Assembly: GCA_900540625.1 (NCBI GenBank)
Contig: UQGP01000007.1
Location: 1-64,000, forward strand
DNA length: 64,000 bases
DNA from: an uncultured Porphyromonadaceae bacterium
GTDB lineage: Bacteria > Bacteroidota > Bacteroidia > Bacteroidales > Muribaculaceae
Direction of reading: 5' to 3'
Shown: positions 35,755 through 42,605 of the stretch, in pieces
Layout of the letters: each line of letters opens with the position of its first letter
Numbering within the stretch: the stretch's first letter is position 1
Notes under the pieces: generated by a model
The model's database searches: none
Seen by the model: the letters and a program-made list of their open reading frames with translations, nothing else
What the model was told of the DNA's origin: nothing
Position numbers and translations under genes: made by a program

Positions 35755-36247
35755 TAAGGGAAACTATACAGTAAATGACGACGGCTCGGTGACTTTCGCC
35801 GGAGGCAAGGACTCACAGACGGAGACCATCACGGACATCTTCTGCGTGGAATTTGCCAAAGGCGGGATTTTTGCCGGGTTGCGCATGTACAACCGCGCCG
35901 TCAAATATGCCAAGAAAGCCGGGATAGCCAATCCACGGCTGCTTGTCGAGAAGCTCATGCTCGAAGAATATCCGACACGCTTCAAGACGGTCAAGCCCGC
36001 ACGCCGCCTGATGTGGTACGTCATCGCAGGGGCATTCTTCGTAATCCATGCAATATGGGCTCTTATAGTAGTCGTTGATAAAAGCGATCTTAGCGCGGCT
36101 TGGTGGATTATGTGCGTAAGTGCTTCCTTGACCGCATTGTTTGTGAAACTCGCATTGATGGAGAAAACCAAGGTGCAGGATATGCTCACAAAAGCAGCCG
36201 AGGCAAAGGCATCCGAAATGCGCCAAAAAATTCGCGAAAGAATATAA
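35747..36247 (+). CDS. two-TM protein with DDG motif
   Basis: 166 residues. The N-terminus has 'YTVNDDGSVTFAGG', the short beta motif shared with four other proteins of this locus. A soluble part follows, then two membrane segments (about 88-110 and 117-138) with a very short loop, and a basic helical tail. Likely inner-membrane component. No known family recognised. Confidence 0.65.
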   Translation: MNNKGNYTVNDDGSVTFAGGKDSQTETITDIFCVEFAKGGIFAGLRMYNRAVKYAKKAGIANPRLLVEKLMLEEYPTRFKTVKPARRLMWYVIAGAFFVIHAIWALIVVVDKSDLSAAWWIMCVSASLTALFVKLALMEKTKVQDMLTKAAEAKASEMRQKIRERI

Positions 36248-36283
36248 ATGGCAATATACTAACCCAATACCCTATATAAACCA

Positions 36284-37093
36284 ATGGAACAGAAAGTAAA
36301 AGTACCCTATGGAATGTTTGCCGGCGAAGACGCCGCAGCAAGGAAACGGGCCGAAATCCGCAAATTGCTTGAAAAACAACAGCCTATAAAACTTAATGTT
36401 GGAGGCAATGCGATGAACACTTCAGGCGATGTTACGATTAACACGCCAAAAGGCATTTTAGCCGGTGAAGATGCCGCAGCAAGAAGGCTTAGAGAAAAAC
36501 GCGAACAAATCCGAAATTCGCTTATAACCCAACAGCCGGTGAAACTCGGCGTTGGTGGCAATGCAATGAATACAACTGGTGATGTTACAATAAACACGCC
36601 CGAAGGCAAACTTGCAGGCCAATGGTATGACAGCGATCCAACACTCCTGGCGATGGAAAAGATTGCCATGCAGCGCAACTTTCCGCAGTTCAGGCTCGAA
36701 AAACTTGACGATGGACGCCTGTGTTGGATTGGTGTCATCGAACCTGGCATATACGAATCAAAGTTTGGCGTGAAACGCCAGTACCACCTGATGGCGGTTT
36801 ATGACAACAACCATCCACACCAGCAGATGGGTTCGTCGGTGCGCGTCTATCCCTTGATGCCTGATGTGAACGAGCTTATCGAAATGGCAGGATTCCGCCC
36901 CTACCACTTGCTTAAAGACTCTGTGGACAACCTCTACTTGTGTACTAACGAGGCCAGTGACCAAAAGACCGGGGCAACCACCACCACGGCGGCATCGGTA
37001 CTCGGATGGGCCACCAAATGGCTCATCGCTTTCGAGTTGGTGCTGACGGGCGACCTGTCGCGAGAAACATTCAACACGCATGGCGGCATCTAA
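36284..37093 (+). CDS. E2-like (UBC/RWD fold) protein with duplicated N-terminus
   Basis: 269 residues. Residues 13-59 and 60-109 are a tandem duplication ('AGEDAAARKRAEIRK…' and 'AGEDAAARRLREKRE…', each ending in 'GGNAMNT-GDVTINTP'). The remaining 150 residues follow the prokaryotic E2 plan: beta strands ('RQYHLMAVYDN', 'SVRVYPLMPDVNELIEM'), then 'RPYHLLKDSVDNLYLCTNE' with His208 and candidate catalytic Cys220, then a helix with 'ATKWLIAFELVLTG' (Trp246). Between JAMM and E1 genes, this is strong context for a ubiquitin-like transfer enzyme; fold assignment is by pattern only. It overlaps the JAMM gene by 14 bases. The duplicated part is of unknown role. Confidence 0.6.
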   Translation: MEQKVKVPYGMFAGEDAAARKRAEIRKLLEKQQPIKLNVGGNAMNTSGDVTINTPKGILAGEDAAARRLREKREQIRNSLITQQPVKLGVGGNAMNTTGDVTINTPEGKLAGQWYDSDPTLLAMEKIAMQRNFPQFRLEKLDDGRLCWIGVIEPGIYESKFGVKRQYHLMAVYDNNHPHQQMGSSVRVYPLMPDVNELIEMAGFRPYHLLKDSVDNLYLCTNEASDQKTGATTTTAASVLGWATKWLIAFELVLTGDLSRETFNTHGGI

Positions 37094-38096
37094 TAATCCG
37101 GTTATGAGTAATTCGTGCGAAACTGTCGTCATCAGCGACAAGGCGTATAATGCCATCATACGCGAGTCCTTCGCCAAGCATCCTGTCGAAACGGGGGGCA
37201 TACTCCTGGGGTATATCCTCGACAACGGCATCTGGGTGGTGATGGAGATGATTCCGCCGGGCATCAACGGCATATTCCAGACGGCATACTTCGAGTATGA
37301 CCGTGACTTCGTCAACTACCTTGGGACTTCGGTCGCCAACCAGTACCGCGAGCCGCTGCAAGTCCTCGGCCTGTGGCACCGCCATCCCGGCTCGATGGAC
37401 TACTTCTCGTCCACGGATGACGGGACTAACTCCGAATTTGCCTCCCGGAATCCTTACGGCGTCATCTCGGGCCTCGTGAACATCGACCCGAAATTCCGCC
37501 TGACGATGTACCACCTGAACCACATGGAGGGGCCGCGCCCGCGAAACATTGCCTATTCGACAGTGGACGTCGAGATTGGCGACGACCTTATCCCGGAAAA
37601 GTTCTTCGAGCTGCGGTATGTGGACGAGGAGCATAGCGACCTCAACCCCCTGCCTCCGCAGCGGCAGTCGCAGACTGTCCGCTCCGTGCCCAAGTCGAAC
37701 CGCAACAGCGACGGCGAGGAATCCTTTCGTCCTACACCGGAGCAGCCCGCGGCCAGTAATACACCGGAACAGCCCCAAAAAACGTCGATACTGAAGAGCC
37801 GTTGGTTTATGCCCGTGGCAGTCATCGTTATGGCTCTCGCGGTCGGCTTTGTCGGCGGATGGCTCACGGGAAGGCCGGCGCCGGACAAGATGACTAAGGA
37901 AGATGTCGTAACATGTATATCAAAAATTATAAAAGGTGAGAAACCGTATGATACTCCCTTGTTCAAGAATTTGGTCAGGAAGGTAAAAGCTAAACTGTCA
38001 ACCACAACCAAGAAAGAAGGAACACCCACCTCGGAGGAAAAAACCGGTAATTCTCAAGGTGTTAACCCTGAAGATGCTACAAACCATGGAAATTGA
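37080..38096 (+). CDS. membrane-anchored JAMM/MPN+ protease
   Basis: 338 residues. The JAB/MPN domain occupies residues 14-180 with Glu37 in 'ETGGILLG' and the zinc motif H100-x-H102-P-x6-S110-x2-D113 ('LWHRHPGSMDYFSSTDD'), complete and therefore probably active. A Pro/Ser-rich linker leads to one membrane segment (about 242-264) and a basic C-terminal tail of 70 residues. Known bacterial JAMM enzymes process or remove ubiquitin-like proteins, or cleave Cap/Bil conjugates. The membrane anchor ties it to the presumed secretion complex. A second Met (37104) is a possible start. Confidence 0.88.
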   Translation: MAASNNPVMSNSCETVVISDKAYNAIIRESFAKHPVETGGILLGYILDNGIWVVMEMIPPGINGIFQTAYFEYDRDFVNYLGTSVANQYREPLQVLGLWHRHPGSMDYFSSTDDGTNSEFASRNPYGVISGLVNIDPKFRLTMYHLNHMEGPRPRNIAYSTVDVEIGDDLIPEKFFELRYVDEEHSDLNPLPPQRQSQTVRSVPKSNRNSDGEESFRPTPEQPAASNTPEQPQKTSILKSRWFMPVAVIVMALAVGFVGGWLTGRPAPDKMTKEDVVTCISKIIKGEKPYDTPLFKNLVRKVKAKLSTTTKKEGTPTSEEKTGNSQGVNPEDATNHGN

Positions 38097-39288
38097 CATC
38101 AATAAATTTATGAAGGGCAAAGGCCCGAAACCCACTGTCTGTTATCCGCTGGACATAGAGGGTGATTGTGAGCTGTAGGGATACCACCACGACGAGTCCA
38201 ACTATTACAACGTGATAGCGACCGCCAAGCCCAGCCCTGAGATTGGCGGCGCCGCGCCTAAGCTCTTAGGCCGTTTCTATGCGCAGAAGCCGGAGGCCGC
38301 GCCGTCGGGCGACGACATCTACGGCTATCGCGAGGAGGACAAAATACACTTCTATACCGACGCTGGAAAACCATGCGAACTGGAAGGTTACAGCCTGAAA
38401 ATCGACATATTCTCGCGCAATACCGGCATACTTGAGTCGGACATCATGCTGCGCAAAGGCGCCGTAATCATAGGCTGCGGATCGGTAGGCAGCCTTGTCG
38501 CCCTCGAGCTGGCACGTGCCGGGGTAGGGCGCTTCTTCCTGATAGACATGGACATATTCAGCTACCATAACATTTGCCGCCACCAGTGCGGCATCCTTGA
38601 CGTGGGCAAGTACAAGACCACGGCTCTGCGCGAGCGCATCCTTCAAGTCAATCCCGCCGCCGAGATCCATGTGTCGCACATGCGCATCCAAGATGTGCCG
38701 CTGGCCGAAATCGAACCATTCTGCGACCCGGACGCCGTCATGGTCGGCTGTGCTGACAACCGCGAAGGCGACTACTACGCCGCACAGATGCTTGCCAAGC
38801 CGCACGGTATGCCCTTTATCTCGATAGGGTGCTGGGAGCGAGCTTTTGCCGGTGAGATATTCTACTGTCTACCGGAAGGTATGCCGGACTACAGCGACTT
38901 TATGGCAACGATGTCCGAGACTTCGGGCCGCGTACAGGCCAATACGCACATATATATGGGCGAGGTCGGCAGCTTCGAACCAGGCATCTCTGCTGATATC
39001 AACTTCGTGACCACCATAGGCGTCAAGATGATTCTCGACCTGCTCAACAGAGACAACCCGGGATACACGCAGCGTCTCATCGGCTCGCTGACGCAGTACA
39101 CCCTTGTCTGCAACACCAACAACCCGAAAATCGGCGGCGATATGGCCGAAATCTTCGCCTATCCGCTCCAGGTGACGCGCAGCATCATGCTCGACTACGC
39201 GCCCAAGCCCGAAGCCGCCGATGCTGGCGCCCCTGCCGCCTCTGCGGAGAACAACGAAGAATCCACAACACCTCATACTGACAAATAG
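38086..39288 (+). CDS. ThiF/E1-like enzyme with in-frame TAG near the 5' end
   Basis: Adenylating enzyme of the E1/ThiF/MoeB superfamily. From the ATG at 38086, which overlaps the JAMM gene by 11 bases, 30 codons are open, then TAG (38176-38178), then the same frame continues to 39288. A GTG at 38212 gives a 358-residue product that still contains the whole nucleotide-binding domain: GCGSVG (88-93), 'DMDIFSYHNICRH' (Asp112, Asn120, Arg123), Lys135, Asp182 and Cys207 and Cys219 as candidate thiol sites. Cysteine assignment is uncertain. The C-terminus is Ala/Pro-rich and disordered. Either the N-terminus was lost by a nonsense mutation, translation restarts, or the stop is read through. Confidence 0.85.
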
Positions 39289-39290
39289 CT

Positions 39291-39665
39291 ATGGGACAAG
39301 AATATCCGAAATATCACGTGACCGATGAAGGAAAAGTCTTCGTCGTCAATGACGACGGCTCCACGACCGAGTATGGGCGCATTGTGCCTGAAAAGAAGAA
39401 GGCAAAGCGCCCACGCAAACCAATTCCGTCCTTTGTTTTGTGGATTGTCTCAATTGTTTTTTTAGTCGTAGTGGCTTATTGTGTGGTGTTTAGATACGAT
39501 ATAGAATTTATGATTAAATATATGGATCATTACACTACTGATGCTATCGTTAATTCGCTTGAACCTTTATCGTGGTTCTGCATAGGACTTATGCTGCTGG
39601 TGCTAATCCTGCTGGGGTGTGTCATTAGGCTTAATAATGAAATGCGAGCCATTAAAGAACAGTAA
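39291..39665 (+). CDS. two-TM protein with DDG motif
   Basis: 124 residues. Residues 8-31 are 'YHVTDEGKVFVV' and 'NDDGSTTEYGRI', the clearest two-step form of the shared motif. A Lys/Arg/Pro stretch precedes membrane segment 1 (about 45-66); segment 2 lies at 90-113. Two bases after the E1 gene. Noticeably AT-richer than its upstream neighbours. Probably an inner-membrane subunit. Confidence 0.65.
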   Translation: MGQEYPKYHVTDEGKVFVVNDDGSTTEYGRIVPEKKKAKRPRKPIPSFVLWIVSIVFLVVVAYCVVFRYDIEFMIKYMDHYTTDAIVNSLEPLSWFCIGLMLLVLILLGCVIRLNNEMRAIKEQ

Positions 39666-39690
39666 AGCAATCTTAGGGAAATAGAGTGAT

Positions 39691-40989
39691 ATGGCTGCAC
39701 TATGGGCAATCATAGTCATAGCGCTGTTAGTCATTATAATATGTCTGGCAACGCATAAGCGGAAGCTGCGTGACGATGCTTATGACAGGTCGGGGACAGA
39801 CGCTGGCTGCTTAGGGACGGACGGCACGGCTATGCGGCGCTTCACGCTTGCTGAGCTGCGTGCGGCTCCGGACGGAATGTACCACTGGGGCGAGGGCGGC
39901 TCGGTATTTGCCGTGAACGACGACGGCTCTGTCTCGATGGTCGGCACTTATGACCCATCGGAAATTGACCCGGAAGTGACGTTGTATGAAAGCCTCATGT
40001 CTGACGGCCTTGGCGAGATGCTGCCTGCCCATTGGACTTTCCTCATAAGTCCGGGAAACGAGGATATGTCCTGGCATTACTATGCGAGCATCCCTGAAGG
40101 CGGCTACGAGGTCGTGCTGCCGGACTTCGGCATCGGCGGCTCTAAGCCCGAATGGGTGAGGATTATCGACGAGGGGCGCATCATCCCGTACGAGTCTTCG
40201 CGTGGATGGCCGGGGTGCATCGAGGCATTGGTGCATACCGGCGCGGGCTGGGTGGTGCTGATGCCGGCAGACCAGGCAGAATACACGCTGTCGCTCGGGG
40301 CAAAGGCGTGCATCGAGCGGCATCTTGCCGGGCGCGTGCAGGTGCATATCACCTCGCCGGCAGCCATGGGCGCTTTTTGGGCGGCGCTGAAGCCCGGAGC
40401 AAATGCGCACACGCGTGTAAGTTTCGCTTTTGGCGAGGGCGACAGCTACCAGTGCTGCAACCTCTCCGCCGCCGATGGCGTCTATCGCGTGGACTCGGTG
40501 GCGGGGCAGTCGATAATCCTGCCGCTCGAACGGCAAACGGCAATTATACAAGTGCTTACCGGCGCCTTGGCCCTCTCCTTTGTCGATGCCGGGCAGCTTG
40601 TGCAGACGGAGTTCAGGGATATGCTGTACTACTCGGTGACACTTACTGTCGTGGGTGGGACTGCATCGGCCGCATTGTATGGATCGGTTAATCCGATATC
40701 AGTGCCAACAGCAGATGGGTTCGTTGTGTATGGATTGGCTAATCCGGCGCCACTGCCAATAGCGAAGGGTTGGTTCGATATCTCCGTTCCGTCGGGTGGC
40801 CGTTTGGTGCTATTGATAGGGCACCACCCGACGCCGGTACTGCAAGACGTCCTTGCCGAATGTGGACTTGCTGCCCCGGCAGACATTCGGGCAAAGATTG
40901 AATTTGAAGCCAAAGGCGACATAAAAATTGAAGTCCATGCAGCCAACGGCATGATAACAACAATAAATGTAGGACAATTAATAGGATAA
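39691..40989 (+). CDS. large single-TM protein with DDG motif
   Basis: 432 residues. N-terminal membrane anchor (residues 2-20, 'ALWAIIVIALLVIIICLA'), a short linker, then the shared motif (63-87, 'GEGGSVFAVNDDGSVSMVG'). The large rest is alpha/beta and beta-rich with no family recognised; 'YGSVNPISVPTADGF' and 'YGLANPAPLPIAKGW' are a 17-residue direct repeat, and the C-terminus is beta-rich. Type II topology would put the large domain in the periplasm if the N-terminus is cytoplasmic. Confidence 0.6.
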   Translation: MAALWAIIVIALLVIIICLATHKRKLRDDAYDRSGTDAGCLGTDGTAMRRFTLAELRAAPDGMYHWGEGGSVFAVNDDGSVSMVGTYDPSEIDPEVTLYESLMSDGLGEMLPAHWTFLISPGNEDMSWHYYASIPEGGYEVVLPDFGIGGSKPEWVRIIDEGRIIPYESSRGWPGCIEALVHTGAGWVVLMPADQAEYTLSLGAKACIERHLAGRVQVHITSPAAMGAFWAALKPGANAHTRVSFAFGEGDSYQCCNLSAADGVYRVDSVAGQSIILPLERQTAIIQVLTGALALSFVDAGQLVQTEFRDMLYYSVTLTVVGGTASAALYGSVNPISVPTADGFVVYGLANPAPLPIAKGWFDISVPSGGRLVLLIGHHPTPVLQDVLAECGLAAPADIRAKIEFEAKGDIKIEVHAANGMITTINVGQLIG

Positions 40990-40993
40990 CGAT

Positions 40994-41776
40994 ATGGGAA
41001 AAATAGACCCTAAAGACATCTATGTCGCCAAAGACGGCACAGTGTACCGCGTGGCCGAGGACGGCTCGCTCATTAAACTCAAGGACGGCCCCGGCAGCGG
41101 CGAGCCGCAGAAGGCACAAGAGCCATACAAGCCCAAGCAGCCGGAGAAAGTCACTGAAGGTTATTGGAAGCCCAAGCAGCCGCAGCATGAGCCAGCGGAG
41201 TATTATCAAGAGACACCACCACCTCCACGGAAGAAGAAACATATAGGGCTGTGGATTTCTTTTGTCATCTTAGTCATCGGAGCGATTACTCCGTTCATTA
41301 TTAGGGAAGTCAGAAATAGTAGCTACGATTCTTCCAAATGGGATACCGATTCGTGCGATCCGGCAATTACAGCCGAAGCAGTTGCTGCACCTGACATCGA
41401 GACAGCTCCTGTCATAGAGAATACACCAGCTGTCGAGGAGGCCGCTGCGAGCAATGATGACGGCTCCGATTTTGTTAATAATGGTAGGTTTTATGGCTCT
41501 GTTGGTGGTAGCAACATACATGGTTACATAAACTTCGCGGCTTGTAATGCCGATGGATGGTATTACTATGATAAAAGTGGGTCGGATAATAAGATGAGCC
41601 TTTATTTTGATACGAAGCAAGGTGACGCATTTGTTTGGCAGGAGTACTATGGTGATACATTCACCGGGACTTGGACACTGTACTTAGACTATGCGTATGA
41701 TAATTTTGCCAATGGTACATTTGTGAGGGCGTCCGATGGGAAAAAGTTTGTAATCCATCTCTATAAATCAAACTAA
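40994..41776 (+). CDS. single-TM protein with DDG motif and beta-rich C-terminus
   Basis: 260 residues. Motif at 7-30 ('IYVAKDGTVYRVAEDGSLIK'), a Pro/Gln/Lys linker, membrane segment at about 84-103, then an acidic spacer and a C-terminal domain of about 100 residues ('FYGSVGGSNIHGYINF', 'GWYYYDKSGSDNKMSLYFD', 'FTGTWTLYLDY'). That domain resembles calycin-like beta barrels found in secreted Bacteroidales proteins, so it probably faces the periplasm while the motif stays in the cytoplasm. AT-rich second half. Its stop shares a base with the next ATG. Confidence 0.6.
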   Translation: MGKIDPKDIYVAKDGTVYRVAEDGSLIKLKDGPGSGEPQKAQEPYKPKQPEKVTEGYWKPKQPQHEPAEYYQETPPPPRKKKHIGLWISFVILVIGAITPFIIREVRNSSYDSSKWDTDSCDPAITAEAVAAPDIETAPVIENTPAVEEAAASNDDGSDFVNNGRFYGSVGGSNIHGYINFAACNADGWYYYDKSGSDNKMSLYFDTKQGDAFVWQEYYGDTFTGTWTLYLDYAYDNFANGTFVRASDGKKFVIHLYKSN

Positions 41777-42465
41777 TGGGCATGGGAATAGACCCTAAGA
41801 AATACCATATATCTGACGATGGCAAGATTTACCGCCTTGACGACACCGGCGAAATCACGATGCTGGGTGATGTCAACGACCTGCCCGGTGGAAACGACGC
41901 CGGACAGGCGCCGCAAGCCACTGAGGATGCCGGCGGTGTGGTGGATGGAGACCTTTGTGCCCTCGAAACCCGGATAATGAGTGGCAGGGGCAACAATCTG
42001 AGTAAGGACGAGCGACTTTTTGTTGCCGTCAACTCAAAGAATACCGCAGTATTAGACAAGCTCCTTAGCTTTGCCGGTGCGCAGGTTGTCATCAGGGTTA
42101 TCCAGCGCTTCGAAAGAGGCGAAGCCAACCTTGAACCGCTTCTGCAAAGATTCGTATCACAAGGCTCTATCGCTGTACAGGAACGCCTGGCCAACTGCCG
42201 CCGTCCGTTCACAATCGAGGCCATAGCCTCCGGCCTATGGTCGCACCCCGATGCGCGTCTGCGCCATGCCTACCGCAACAACCCCTGCTGCATCTACCGG
42301 CAGGAGCAGCAGACGGCGCCGAGTAATTCAAATGGAGAAGGGTCTAAAATGGCAAAACCACCTAAGAAAGAACGTGGGCGCTTTGTGAAATTCTTGATAT
42401 ACATCCTTAGGCTTATCGGCTTTGTCGGTGGTCTGTATTTCTTGTATAAGAGCGTTTACCATTGA
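41776..42465 (+). CDS. tail-anchored helical protein with DDG motif
   Basis: 229 residues. Motif at 9-32 ('KYHISDDGKIYRLDDTGEIT'). The middle is helical, with 'AVQERLANCRRPFTIEAIAS' and 'HPDARLRHAYRNNPCCIY' resembling leucine-rich-repeat variant (LRV) units. A basic linker precedes a C-terminal membrane segment ending at the last residues. So motif and helical part would face the cytoplasm. Last gene of the operon. No terminator was found. Confidence 0.6.
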   Translation: MGMGIDPKKYHISDDGKIYRLDDTGEITMLGDVNDLPGGNDAGQAPQATEDAGGVVDGDLCALETRIMSGRGNNLSKDERLFVAVNSKNTAVLDKLLSFAGAQVVIRVIQRFERGEANLEPLLQRFVSQGSIAVQERLANCRRPFTIEAIASGLWSHPDARLRHAYRNNPCCIYRQEQQTAPSNSNGEGSKMAKPPKKERGRFVKFLIYILRLIGFVGGLYFLYKSVYH

Positions 42466-42480
42466 ATGATGCAATGCACG

Positions 42481-42514
42481 ATTCTATCGCATTCTATAGC
42501 ATATTCTATAGCAT
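42481..42514. repeat. AT-rich 12-bp tandem repeat
   Basis: ATTCTATCGC followed by two perfect copies of ATTCTATAGCAT, in the gap between the accessory operon and glgB. Confidence 0.75.
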
Positions 42515-42526
42515 ATTGATGGATGA

Positions 42527-42558
42527 TTTGGCTATGTGGGGAGATTTAGCTAAGTTTG
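42527..42558 (+). promoter_or_regulatory. promoter of glgB
   Basis: TTTG (42527-42530), 20 bases, TAAGTTTG (42551-42558). Start of transcription about 40 bases before the ATG. Confidence 0.8.
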
Positions 42559-42605
42559 CATAGATATTTAGCGAACACGCCACAGGCACAAACCATATTC
42601 ACTGT

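Noticed and set aside
36284..37093. C-terminal 'GGI' of the E2-like protein as a ubiquitin-like tail
   Set aside because: It lies directly after the E2 final helix and the protein shows no beta-grasp pattern.
29580..42465. Reading the locus as a Cap2/Cap3 (CBASS) or Bil anti-phage operon
   Set aside because: No nucleotide cyclase, no effector and no ubiquitin-like BilA; E1 and E2 are separate, and ESX-like parts are present instead.
29580..42465. Reading the locus as a conjugative element because of the FtsK-type ATPase
   Set aside because: No relaxase, Tra genes, integrase or transposase, and the ATPase is followed by WXG100-like genes.
42466..42605. CRISPR-like repeats
   Set aside because: Units are 12 bases, adjacent without spacers; no cas genes in the window.
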